Below, piece by piece: positions 35,927 to 45,661 of a DNA stretch of 64,000 nt. Origin of the DNA: Saccharopolyspora phatthalungensis (GTDB taxonomy: Bacteria > Actinomycetota > Actinomycetes > Mycobacteriales > Pseudonocardiaceae); the NCBI RefSeq assembly GCF_014203395.1, contig NZ_JACHIW010000001.1:3207501-3271500 (forward strand), in the 5' to 3' direction. Numbering within the stretch: position 1 is the first letter of the stretch; each line of letters starts with the position of its first letter. The notes under the pieces are model-generated. The model ran no database searches. It was not told where the DNA came from and saw only the letters and a list, made by a program, of their open reading frames with translations. The translations under genes were made by a program, and so were the position numbers.

Positions 35927-35954
35927 TGTATTGCACAGTCGCGGGTAAAGGCAA
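35927..35954 (-). promoter_or_regulatory. candidate anmK promoter giving a leaderless message
   Basis: On the minus strand TTGCCT (35954-35949) and AATACA (35932-35927) are spaced 16 bp. The predicted transcript start is about two bases before the ATG at 35918, and no Shine-Dalgarno is present, as expected for a leaderless mRNA. The interval TGTGGTGTATTGCACA (35922-35937, plus strand) has TGTG/CACA ends and may be an operator. Confidence 0.4.
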
Positions 35955-36041
35955 GCGCTTCGCGGACCTGGTTGGTGATTTGCCCACTTAGTGTGCCGGG
36001 CGCGTTCCGTGGCCGGTATGACCAGGTGGGAGGATAGGCGC

Positions 36042-37457
36042 GTGACCACCTCAACCCTGATTCTGATCATCGTCGTCGTCGCGGTGGTGCTGGCGATCGC
36101 CGTGGTCGCCGGTGTCGTGCTGAACCGCCGGCGGCGGATCAGCCTGAGCGAACGGGACGAAGCCGCCAGCTCGAGCGAGGCCGTCAAGGGCGGCGGATAC
36201 CGCGCCGACGGCGGAATCAGCCTGTCCAGCGGCGGCACCGCCACGACCGCTCCGCCGGAGCATCCCGCGGGAGAACGCACCGAGGTGGAGGGGCAACCCG
36301 GCGTCGGTGACGACGCGGCGGTACCCCGCGACAGCGAGCGACGCGGCATCGTTGACGTGCCGCTGCCGGACGGCCCGACCGCGACCCAACAGGCCCTGGT
36401 CGAGGAGCCACCGGAACGGGAAGCCCCGGTCGAGGAGCCGCCCGTCGAGGTTCCCGAGCACGAGCGCGTCGAGCCGGTGCCGGAGCCCGCACCCGCGGTG
36501 CCGGAGGAGATCGAGGAGATCGAGCCGACCTCGGGGCGGCTGGAGCGGCTGCGCGGCCGGCTCTCCCGGTCCCGGTCGACCTTCGGCCAGGGCCTGCTGG
36601 GCCTGCTCGGCGCGGGCGACCTCGACGAGGACTCCTGGGAGGAAATCGAGGACACCCTCCTGATGGCCGACCTCGGCGCGGCGACCACCACCGAGATCAC
36701 CGAGCGGCTGCGCACCGAGATCGCCACCCGCGGCGTCCGCACCCCGGACGAGGCACGGGCGCTGCTGCGCGAGGTGCTGGTCGATGCCCTCGGTCCGGAC
36801 ATGCAGCGTGCGGTGCAGGCGCTGCCGCACGGCAACCCCGCCGACGGCGGCAAGCCGGCCGTCGTGCTGGTCGTCGGAGTCAACGGCACCGGCAAGACCA
36901 CCACCACGGGCAAGCTGGCGCGGGTGCTGGTCGCGGACGGACGGACCGTGCTGCTCGGCGCGGCGGACACCTTCCGCGCCGCGGCCGTCGATCAGCTTGC
37001 CACCTGGGGACACCGGGTGGGTGCGGAAGTGGTGCGCGGCAAGGAAGGTGCCGATCCGGCGAGCGTGGCGTTCGAGGCGGTCAGCAGGGGCGGCGACACC
37101 GCCGTGGATGCGGTGCTGGTCGACACGGCCGGCCGGCTGCACACCAAGACCGGGCTGATGGACGAACTCGGCAAGGTCAAGCGCGTCGTGGAAAAGAAAG
37201 CTCAGGTCGACGAGGTGCTTTTGGTGCTGGACGCGACGACCGGGCAGAACGGCCTGACTCAGGCGCGGGTTTTCTCCGACGTCGTCGACGTGACCGGCAT
37301 CGTGCTGACGAAACTGGACGGCACCGCCAAGGGCGGCATCGTCTTCCAGGTCCAGCGCGAACTGGGTGTTCCGGTGAAGCTAGTCGGCCTCGGCGAGGGC
37401 GCGGACGACCTGGCCCCCTTCGAGCCAGGCGCCTTCGTGGACGCCCTCCTCGGCTGA
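36042..37457 (+). CDS. ftsY: signal recognition particle receptor FtsY
   Basis: A 471-residue SRP receptor GTPase. An N-terminal membrane anchor (about 6-27), common in actinobacterial FtsY, is followed by an acidic Pro/Glu-rich linker (to about 175) and the NG domain with P-loop GVNGTGKTTTTGK near 278-290, DTFRAAA, DTAGR and TKLDGTAKGG. The GTG at 36042 has GGGAGGA ahead. It works with Ffh (44117-45661) to deliver ribosomes to the translocon. Confidence 0.96.
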   Translation: MTTSTLILIIVVVAVVLAIAVVAGVVLNRRRRISLSERDEAASSSEAVKGGGYRADGGISLSSGGTATTAPPEHPAGERTEVEGQPGVGDDAAVPRDSERRGIVDVPLPDGPTATQQALVEEPPEREAPVEEPPVEVPEHERVEPVPEPAPAVPEEIEEIEPTSGRLERLRGRLSRSRSTFGQGLLGLLGAGDLDEDSWEEIEDTLLMADLGAATTTEITERLRTEIATRGVRTPDEARALLREVLVDALGPDMQRAVQALPHGNPADGGKPAVVLVVGVNGTGKTTTTGKLARVLVADGRTVLLGAADTFRAAAVDQLATWGHRVGAEVVRGKEGADPASVAFEAVSRGGDTAVDAVLVDTAGRLHTKTGLMDELGKVKRVVEKKAQVDEVLLVLDATTGQNGLTQARVFSDVVDVTGIVLTKLDGTAKGGIVFQVQRELGVPVKLVGLGEGADDLAPFEPGAFVDALLG

Positions 37458-37580
37458 CACCCCCGGCCAACAGCCCCCGCAACTCGGAGTTCATGACGCG
37501 GACGCCGCGGCCGTGGACGCCGTGATCGAGCCGAGTCTGGAGTCCCTGTGCGGCGTTCTGGCGGAGAAGGGAAACGCGCA

Positions 37581-38801
37581 GTGAGCACCCGAGTCCAGCA
37601 GACACCGGCCCCTCCCGTGCGCACGGCCGCGGCGGCCACCCTGGTTCTGGTCGTCCTGGTGGCGCTGGCGCTGCGAGCGCCGTTCACCGCGGTGGCGCCG
37701 CTGCTGGAGCAGATTCAGCACGACCTGGGCGTATCGAACACCTTGGGCGGGGTGCTGACCACGTTGCCGGTGGTGTGCCTGGGCGCGTTCGCGTTCGTCG
37801 CACCGAAGCTGCGGCAGCGCTTCGGCGACGAGAAGGTGCTGGTCGGCTGCTTGGTGGTCCTGCTGGTCGGCAACTCGATGCGTGCGCTGGGATCGATCGG
37901 GACGCTGCTTGCCGGGACGGTCGTGGTCGGGGCCGGGGTCGCGGTGGCGAACGTCGCGCTGCCGGGCCTGATCAAGCGCGACTTCCCGCACAAAGTGCCG
38001 GTGATCACGGCGATCTACGCGATGTGCCTGACGCTGGGCGGCGCGGTCGCGGCTAGCGTCGTCGTACCGATCGGTGCGGCGATGAGCTCGGCCTGGCGAG
38101 CCCCACTCGGATTGCTCGCCGTTCCCGTCCTGTTCGCCCTGGGGATCAGCGTCTTCGCGCTGCGGCGCGGCACCGGCGTGCCGCCGCTGCCGGCCCGCCC
38201 CGGCCGGCTGTGGCGGAACCCGCTGGCCTGGCAGCTCACCGTGTTCATGGGGTTGCAGTCGGCATTGGTCTACGTCGTCTTCGGCTGGCTGCCGACCATG
38301 TTGCAGAGCCGGGGCATGAGTCCCGAACTGGCGGGCCTGGCGCTGGGCATCCAGGCGGCGGTGCAGGCCGCCGGATCGATGAGCGTGCCGGTGCTGTGCC
38401 ACCGGCTCCGCGACCAGCGTCCGATCGCCGTGGTGCTGGCCGTGCTGGTCGCGCTCGGCTTCACCGGCATCCTGGTGGGCCCCGCCGCCGGGCTGTGGCC
38501 GGCGACCGTCGTGCTCGGGTTGGCCCAGGGCGCGGGGTTCGGCCTGGCACTGACGCTGTTCGGACTGCGTTCGCCGGACAGCGACACCACGACGGCGCTG
38601 TCCGGGATGGCTCAAGGTGGGGGATATCTCATCGCCGCGGCGGGTCCGTTGCTGATCGGATTGCTGCACGACATGACCGGAGGCTGGACCGTCCCGTGGG
38701 CGCTGCTGATTGCCTGCTCCGCGGTCTGGCTGGGCGCGGGACTGCTGGCCGGCCGACCGGTCCAGGTGCCGTCGGTGATCGGCGAGGTAACGCGCCGGTG
38801 A
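37581..38801 (+). CDS. MFS transporter, CynX/NimT family
   Basis: A 406-residue, 12-span major facilitator with the CynX/NimT pattern (RAPFTAVAPLLEQI near the first span, GVAVANVALPGLIKRDFP, FGWLPTMLQSRG). Named members transport cyanate or export nitroimidazoles; the substrate here is unknown. The GTG at 37581 has AAGGG upstream. Its 3' end carries a possible GlnR site for the amtB operon that follows. It intervenes between ftsY and amtB, which are adjacent in many relatives. Confidence 0.85.
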   Translation: MSTRVQQTPAPPVRTAAAATLVLVVLVALALRAPFTAVAPLLEQIQHDLGVSNTLGGVLTTLPVVCLGAFAFVAPKLRQRFGDEKVLVGCLVVLLVGNSMRALGSIGTLLAGTVVVGAGVAVANVALPGLIKRDFPHKVPVITAIYAMCLTLGGAVAASVVVPIGAAMSSAWRAPLGLLAVPVLFALGISVFALRRGTGVPPLPARPGRLWRNPLAWQLTVFMGLQSALVYVVFGWLPTMLQSRGMSPELAGLALGIQAAVQAAGSMSVPVLCHRLRDQRPIAVVLAVLVALGFTGILVGPAAGLWPATVVLGLAQGAGFGLALTLFGLRSPDSDTTTALSGMAQGGGYLIAAAGPLLIGLLHDMTGGWTVPWALLIACSAVWLGAGLLAGRPVQVPSVIGEVTRR

Positions 38802-38853
38802 CATCACAACGCGGCCGTAACCCGCGGTCAGTCGGAGTTCACGGCCGCGTTAC
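38787..38853 (+). promoter_or_regulatory. candidate GlnR boxes upstream of amtB
   Basis: GTAAC-N6-GTGAC (38787-38802) and TTCAC-N6-GTTAC (38838-38853) each show the 11-bp half-site period of actinobacterial GlnR boxes (gTnAC-type). A GAAAC follows at 38857 and another at 38871. amtB-glnK is a classical GlnR target. The first box overlaps the stop codon of the upstream transporter. Confidence 0.4.
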
Positions 38854-38922
38854 ATCGAAACGGACCGCCTGAAACAGGCATTTCTCAAGATGCGGCCAAC
38901 TCGGTCCGTACGGGGAGGCAAT

Positions 38923-40595
<1,673 letters not shown>

Positions 40596-40610
40596 CCCGT
40601 TCCGGGCCGA

Positions 40611-40662
40611 GTGGAGGGCATCTCCGATCGACTGAGTCGATCGAAGATGCCCTCCACTTTTT
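40611..40662 (+). terminator. strong intrinsic terminator after glnK
   Basis: Outer stem GTGGAGGGCATCT (40611-40623) with AGATGCCCTCCAC (40645-40657), inner stem CGATCGA (40625-40631) with TCGATCG (40637-40643), loop CTGAG, one mismatch, then TTTTT (40658-40662). Confidence 0.93.
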
Positions 40663-41003
40663 CCTGTTCAGGGGCCGCGCGTGTGCCGGGTGCGAGGGTG
40701 CCGGGCGACACCTGGACAGCCGCTCGGGCTGAGTGTTTTTCGCGGAGTTGTAGGCGACGGCTGCGTAACACTACGCAGCCGCACTCAGGGGGCTTCACGG
40801 TCTCGCGGCGGCCCGCCAGGCGGCAGACTTCTCGGCATAACGCGGTCATCAGGCAGAACCGGAGGGGGACCCGCCCGCACTGGGGGTCGGGCGGGGAAAG
40901 ACCGGGCCTCGCGATCGCAACGGGGAAACCGCGCGGGCGGCCGGGGGGACACGGTCGCCCACGCGGACCAGGTGCGATATCCCGAAACGCACCAGGGGTG
41001 GTG
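40663..41003 (+). ncRNA. candidate structured RNA or leader between two terminators
   Basis: A 341-nt stretch with no convincing coding frame but several perfect or near-perfect stems. CTGAGTG (40729-40735) pairs with CACTCAG (40782-40788), enclosing a 10-bp hairpin CGGCTGCGTA/TACGCAGCCG (40758-40781, loop ACAC). CCCGCCCG/CGGGCGGG lies at 40870-40877/40888-40895, and CC-A-GGTGCG/CGCACC-A-GG at 40968-40976/40988-40996. It ends in the terminator at 41004-41048. It could be a free-standing small RNA or a riboswitch/attenuator leader for the P-loop gene at 41117. I recognise no known RNA family and found no core of RNase P RNA, tmRNA, SRP RNA or a cobalamin, TPP or SAM riboswitch. Confidence 0.4.
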
Positions 41004-41048
41004 CGGGAGGCGGTTCGTCCGGGGGGGAACGAGCCGCCTCCCGTTTTT
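41004..41048 (+). terminator. intrinsic terminator ahead of the P-loop gene
   Basis: A 14-bp stem CGGGAGGCGGTTCG (41004-41017) with CGAGCCGCCTCCCG (41030-41043), one G-U pair, 12-nt loop containing seven G, then TTTTT (41044-41048). No gene ends just upstream, so it must end a non-coding transcript or act as an attenuator. Confidence 0.88.
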
Positions 41049-41116
41049 CGCGTTCGGTGGCGTTGCGCACTCGGCTCCTCGGACAAGATCGAGCAACGCG
41101 TAGCCTTGGGGCCGTC

Positions 41117-41701
41117 GTGGACATATCGGACGCACTTCCCATTTACGCCAGCCCGCCGCCGATGGTGCGCGTTGGTCGGCGCTCGCTCGTCGTCCTGGCC
41201 GGCTTACCGGGCGCGGGCAAGAGCACGGCGCTCGGAAAACTGCGCGGCGGCTCGGACATTTCCACGCTGGATTCCGAACAGGTTCGTGCCCAGCTGCGCA
41301 AGGTGCTGCCGACCCGACTGCCGTACCGCTTCTACCGCCCGCTGGTGCACCTAGCGCACCGGGCCCGCATAGCCATGTGCTGCCTGCGTGCGCCTGGGCC
41401 GGTTGTCGCGCATGAACCCGCGACCCGCGGCACCACCCGCGCGATGCTGATGCTGTTCGGCTGGCTGACCGGGCGGCAGCGGGTGCTGGTGTGGCTGCAC
41501 GCGGACGCGCGCGAGGCGCTGGCCGGGCAGCAGGCACGCGGGCGACTGATCCGCCCGAGGTCGTTCCTCCGGCACGTGCAGCGAGCCCACCGGATGCACC
41601 TACGGTTGCTCGGCGGCGGGCAGCCACGCGGCTGGCACCAGGTGCACCTGCTCACCAGGAGCCAGGTCGAGTACGGCCTCCGGCTGGACGTCGTGGCGTG
41701 A
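41117..41701 (+). CDS. small P-loop (AAA-type) kinase-like protein
   Basis: 194 residues. Walker A G29-LPGAGKST is followed by STLDSEQVRAQLRKVLP and a helical C-terminal half rich in Arg and His (SFLRHVQRAHRMHLRLL), the layout of small AAA/ZTL-type kinases. The substrate is unknown. I chose the GTG at 41117 because earlier frame sequence (from 41057) overlaps the terminator region and looks non-coding; the Shine-Dalgarno is weak (TTGGGG). Confidence 0.65.
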   Translation: MDISDALPIYASPPPMVRVGRRSLVVLAGLPGAGKSTALGKLRGGSDISTLDSEQVRAQLRKVLPTRLPYRFYRPLVHLAHRARIAMCCLRAPGPVVAHEPATRGTTRAMLMLFGWLTGRQRVLVWLHADAREALAGQQARGRLIRPRSFLRHVQRAHRMHLRLLGGGQPRGWHQVHLLTRSQVEYGLRLDVVA

Positions 41702-42003
41702 CCTACGTCCCGTTGTGCCGGGCCGCTGCCCAATGCCTGGATCTCGATCGCTAAGGTAGACGCTTGGCGCTGCGGCAGGACGCCGCGACGCCAGGCTGAG
41801 AACGATCGAGCTGCGGGTGACTGGCAACAGGGTGTGCGTCCAGCTGAGCGCGCGGTTCGAAATGCGCAAGCGGCGCCCCGCGGCGGTCAGAGCTTCCGAG
41901 CCGACGCCTCGCCGATCACCCCGGACCTCCGGGCGGTAGTGCCGGGCCGTTTCCGCAATCCATCAGCCCCCTGCCGAGCCCACCGAGGAGACCCGCGGTT
42001 AGC
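41702..42003 (+). other. long untranslated leader and promoter region of the DEAD-box helicase
   Basis: 302 bp without a gene. A -10-like TAAGGT (41752-41757) would place a transcript start near 41764, immediately before a hairpin TGGCG-CT-GCGGC/GCCGC-GA-CGCCA (41765-41793). This leaves a leader of about 240 nt before the ATG. Long structured leaders are common on cold-shock helicase messages. Confidence 0.4.
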
Positions 42004-43731
42004 ATGTCGACCTTCGACGAACTTGATCTCGACCCCCGCGTCCGCCAGACGCTCAGCGAGATCGGCTACGAGACCCCGTCGCCGATCCAAGAAAAGACCA
42101 TCCCGCTGCTGTTGGAGGGCCGCGACGTGCTGGGCCTGGCCCAGACCGGCACCGGAAAGACCGCCGCGTTCGCGCTGCCCATCCTGTCCCGCCTCGACCT
42201 GGACGCCACCGGCCCGCAGGCCCTGGTGCTCGCGCCCACCCGCGAGCTGGCCATCCAGGTTTCCGAGGCCTTCCAGCGTTACGCCGCGCATATTCCCGGC
42301 TTCCACGTGCTGCCCATCTACGGCGGCACCAGCTACGGCCCGCAGCTCGGCGGCCTGCGTCGCGGCGCGCACGTCGTCGTCGGCACCCCCGGCCGGCTGA
42401 TCGACCACCTGGAGAAGGGCTCGCTCGACCTGACCGGGCTCAAGCACCTGGTGCTCGACGAGGCCGACGAGATGCTGCGGATGGGCTTCATCGAGGACGT
42501 CGAGAAGATCCTGCAGTCCGTGCCGGCCAGTCGACAGGTCGCGCTGTTCTCGGCGACCATGCCCGGCGCGATCCGCAAGATCAGCCAGAACTATCTCAAC
42601 GAGCCGGTCGAGATCTCGGTCAAGACCAAGACCAGCACCGCGACCAACATCAACCAGCGGCACGTGCCGGTGCGCGCCGCGAACAAGCTCGACGCGCTGA
42701 CCCGAATCCTTGAGGTCGAGTCGTTCGACGCGATGATCGTGTTCGTTCGCACCAAGCAGCTCACGGAAGAACTCGCGGAGAAGCTGCAGGCCCGCGGCCT
42801 CAGCGCGGCGGCGATCAACGGCGACATCGCGCAGGCGCAGCGGGAACGCACCATCGGCCACCTCCGGGACGGCAAGATCGACATCCTGGTGGCCACCGAC
42901 GTCGCCGCCCGCGGGCTCGACGTCGAGCGCATCTCGCACGTGCTCAATTACGACATCCCGCACGACACCGAGTCCTACGTGCACCGCGTCGGCCGCACCG
43001 GCCGGGCCGGGCGCAGCGGGGAGGCGATCCTGTTCGTCTCGCCGCGCGAGCGGCACCTGCTGCGGGCCATCGAGCGGGCCACCCGGCAGCACATCCAGCA
43101 GATGGAGCTGCCCAGCATCGACGCGGTCAACGACCGGCGGCTGGCCAAGTTCGCCCAGAGCATCACCGACACCCTGGCCAAGGGCGGCTTGGAGGTGTTC
43201 CAGGACCTGGTGGCGGAGTACGAGCGGACCCACGACGTGCCTGCCGCGGAGATCGCCGCGGCGCTGGCCAGCATGGCGCAGGGCGACCGGCCGCTGCTGC
43301 TGGACGCGGAGCCGGTCGAGCCGCCGTCCCGGCGCGACGGTGCGTCCTTCGAATCGGCGACCTCGGAGACCGAGACCTACCGGGTCGAGGTCGGCCGCCG
43401 CAACCGGGTCACCCCGCGGGCCCTGGTCGGAGCGCTGGCCAACGAGGGCGGCGTGCCCAGCAAATACATCGGGCACATCGACATCCGCAACGAGCACACC
43501 TTGATCGAGCTGCCCGCCGATCTGCCCGAGGAGCTGCTGAGCAAGCTGCGCACCACCCAGGTGGCCGGGCGGGGCCTGCGGATCAGCCGCGCCGATGGCG
43601 AGTTCATCAACCGCCGCCCGCGCCGCCCCGGCCGGGATCGGGACAAGCCGCGCCCGCACCGCAAGGGCCAACGCTCGCCGCAGTCGCGTTCCGCCGGGGG
43701 CAAGCGCCGCGAGGACTATTCACACAGCTGA
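42004..43731 (+). CDS. deaD: DEAD-box RNA helicase, CsdA/DeaD type
   Basis: 575 residues. Q motif and Walker A AQTGTGKTA (about 45-53), PTRELA, DEAD box VLDEADEM (about 149-156), SAT, then the second RecA domain ending HRVGRTGRAGRSG. A DbpA-type RNA-binding domain (YRVEVGRRNRVTPRALVGALANEGG...) and a basic Arg/Lys-rich tail follow. It remodels RNA structure in ribosome assembly and mRNA decay, often cold-induced. The ATG follows an in-frame stop, so no longer start is possible. Confidence 0.94.
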   Translation: MSTFDELDLDPRVRQTLSEIGYETPSPIQEKTIPLLLEGRDVLGLAQTGTGKTAAFALPILSRLDLDATGPQALVLAPTRELAIQVSEAFQRYAAHIPGFHVLPIYGGTSYGPQLGGLRRGAHVVVGTPGRLIDHLEKGSLDLTGLKHLVLDEADEMLRMGFIEDVEKILQSVPASRQVALFSATMPGAIRKISQNYLNEPVEISVKTKTSTATNINQRHVPVRAANKLDALTRILEVESFDAMIVFVRTKQLTEELAEKLQARGLSAAAINGDIAQAQRERTIGHLRDGKIDILVATDVAARGLDVERISHVLNYDIPHDTESYVHRVGRTGRAGRSGEAILFVSPRERHLLRAIERATRQHIQQMELPSIDAVNDRRLAKFAQSITDTLAKGGLEVFQDLVAEYERTHDVPAAEIAAALASMAQGDRPLLLDAEPVEPPSRRDGASFESATSETETYRVEVGRRNRVTPRALVGALANEGGVPSKYIGHIDIRNEHTLIELPADLPEELLSKLRTTQVAGRGLRISRADGEFINRRPRRPGRDRDKPRPHRKGQRSPQSRSAGGKRREDYSHS

Positions 43732-43743
43732 GCGGCGTAGCGA

Positions 43744-43777
43744 CCGGTGGGTTGGTCGAAATCGACCAACCCACCGG
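43744..43777 (+). terminator. hairpin after deaD
   Basis: A 16-bp inverted repeat, CCGGTGGGTTGGTCGA (43744-43759) and its complement (43762-43777), separated by AA. No T-run. It starts 13 bp after the stop codon. Confidence 0.75.
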
Positions 43778-44116
43778 GGCGACGCCCGGGCCGGATTGAC
43801 GGCCGTCCGATCACGCTGAGCACCCACAACGAGGCAACCGTCACCCGGTGGCCGCGCAATCTACTGCGGAATTGCGCTTCCTAGGTGGGCATACATAGGT
43901 CGGGGATCCCGCAGTCCGGGCGGCGTCTGAGGTTCCGCTACCGGCGATCGCTGCGGTAGCGGGTGACATCCCGCAGCCGCCGGATCTCGGGGTGGGGCAC
44001 GTAGCTACGCAAACCACTTTTGAAACACTCTCCAGCCCACTCCGGGCCGGCGGCCCGGCCGGTTACCCTCGCATAGGTACCCAGGTACATCCATCGACTC
44101 TGGAGCCCGTGAACCC
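43778..44116. other. gap between deaD and ffh
   Basis: 339 bp without a supportable gene. It contains a second inverted repeat, CCGCTACCG (43935-43943) / CGGTAGCGG (43954-43962), and presumably the ffh promoter. Confidence 0.4.
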
Positions 44117-45661
44117 GTGTTCGACACTCTCTCCGACCGGCTCACTTCGGTCCTGACGAACCTGCGCGGCAAGGGGCGGCTGTCCGACGCGGACATCGAC
44201 GCCACCGCGCGGGAAATCCGCATCGCCCTCCTCGAAGCCGACGTGGCGCTTCCCGTGGTGCGCAACTTCATCAAGGGTGTCAAGGATCGCGCCAAGGGGG
44301 CCGAGGTCTCGCAGGCGCTGAACCCGGCCCAGCAGGTCATCAAGATCGTCAACGAGGAACTGGTCACCATCCTCGGGGGCGAAACGCGTCGGCTGGAGTA
44401 CGCCAAGAACCCGCCCACCGTGATCATGCTGGCGGGTCTGCAGGGCTCCGGTAAGACGACGCTGGCCGGCAAGCTCGCCAAGTGGCTCGCCGGGCAGGGC
44501 CACACCCCGCTGCTGGTCGCCTGCGACCTGCAGCGCCCGAACGCCGTGAACCAGTTGCAGGTGGTCGGGGAGCGCGCCGGGGTGCCGGTGTTCGCGCCGG
44601 AGCCCGGCAACGGCGTCGGCGACCCGGTCGGGGTGTCCCGCCGCAGCCTCGACGAGGCCCGGCGCGCGCAGCACGACGTCGTCATCGTCGACACCGCCGG
44701 CCGGCTGGGCATCGACGAAGAAATGATGAAGCAGGCCGCCGACATCCGGGACGCGATCACCCCGGACGAGATCCTGTTCGTGCTGGACGCGATGATCGGT
44801 CAGGACGCGGTGAACACCGCCGAGGCATTCCGCGACGGCGTCGGGTTCTCCGGCGTGGTGCTGACCAAGCTCGACGGCGACGCCCGCGGTGGTGCCGCGC
44901 TGTCGGTCCGCGAGGTCACCGGCCAGCCGATCATGTTCGCCTCCAGCGGCGAAAAGCTCGAAGACTTCGACATCTTCCACCCGGACCGGATGGCCAACCG
45001 GATCCTGGGCATGGGTGACCTGCTGACCCTCATCGAGCAGGCCGAGCAGGCCTTCGACCAGGAGCAGGCCGAGCAGGCCGCGCAGAAGCTGGGCACCGGC
45101 CAGCTGACCCTGGAGGACTTCCTGGAGCAGATGCAGGCGGTCCGCCGGATGGGGCCGCTGCAGAACCTGCTGGGCATGCTCCCGGGCGCGGGCCAGATAA
45201 AGGACCAGCTGGCCAACTTCGACGAGAAGAGCCTGGACCGCATCCAGGCCATCATCCGCGGCATGACGCCAGCCGAGCGGGCCGATCCGAAGATCATTAA
45301 CGCGTCTCGGCGGCAGCGCATCGCGCGCGGTTCCGGGGTGGCCATCAGCGAGATCAACGACCTGGTCAACCGCTTCTTCGAAGCCCGCAAGATGATGCAG
45401 CAGATGGCCGGGCAGTTCGGCGGATTCGGCGGCGGTGGCAGCCGGAACCGCAAGGGCAAGAAGGGAAAGAAGGGCAAGAAGGGGCGCGGCCCGACCCAGC
45501 CCAAGGGCATGCGCGGCCTGCCCGGCGGTTTCCCCGGGCTGCCCCCGGGCGGCATGGGCATGCCGGGCTCCGGCCCAGACCTGTCCAAGCTGGAGGGCGG
45601 CATGAACGACCTGCCCCCCGGTTTCGACCCGTCGAAGCTGAACTTCGGCAAGAAGAAATGA
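44117..45661 (+). CDS. ffh: signal recognition particle protein Ffh
   Basis: A 514-residue SRP54 GTPase. The N domain is followed by the G domain with P-loop GLQGSGKTT (about 106-114), DLQRPNAVNQL, DTAGR and TKLDGDARGG. A methionine-rich M domain (about 300-430: FLEQMQAVRRMGPLQNLLGMLPG, INASRRQRIARGSG) binds SRP RNA and signal peptides. The tail is Lys/Gly/Met-rich and longer than in E. coli. The GTG start fits the family N-terminus. Its stop overlaps the next gene's ATG. Confidence 0.96.
   Translation: MFDTLSDRLTSVLTNLRGKGRLSDADIDATAREIRIALLEADVALPVVRNFIKGVKDRAKGAEVSQALNPAQQVIKIVNEELVTILGGETRRLEYAKNPPTVIMLAGLQGSGKTTLAGKLAKWLAGQGHTPLLVACDLQRPNAVNQLQVVGERAGVPVFAPEPGNGVGDPVGVSRRSLDEARRAQHDVVIVDTAGRLGIDEEMMKQAADIRDAITPDEILFVLDAMIGQDAVNTAEAFRDGVGFSGVVLTKLDGDARGGAALSVREVTGQPIMFASSGEKLEDFDIFHPDRMANRILGMGDLLTLIEQAEQAFDQEQAEQAAQKLGTGQLTLEDFLEQMQAVRRMGPLQNLLGMLPGAGQIKDQLANFDEKSLDRIQAIIRGMTPAERADPKIINASRRQRIARGSGVAISEINDLVNRFFEARKMMQQMAGQFGGFGGGGSRNRKGKKGKKGKKGRGPTQPKGMRGLPGGFPGLPPGGMGMPGSGPDLSKLEGGMNDLPPGFDPSKLNFGKKK

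Noticed and set aside
40861..41000. Resemblance of GGGGAAAGACCGGGCC to the RNase P RNA core or to c-di-AMP riboswitch segments
   Set aside because: Only short GC-rich matches; the other conserved parts of either RNA are not found in the right order.
40681..41103. Open frames through the structured region after glnK
   Set aside because: They run through a perfect terminator hairpin and several stems, have no good start, and the products are low-complexity Gly/Arg sequences.
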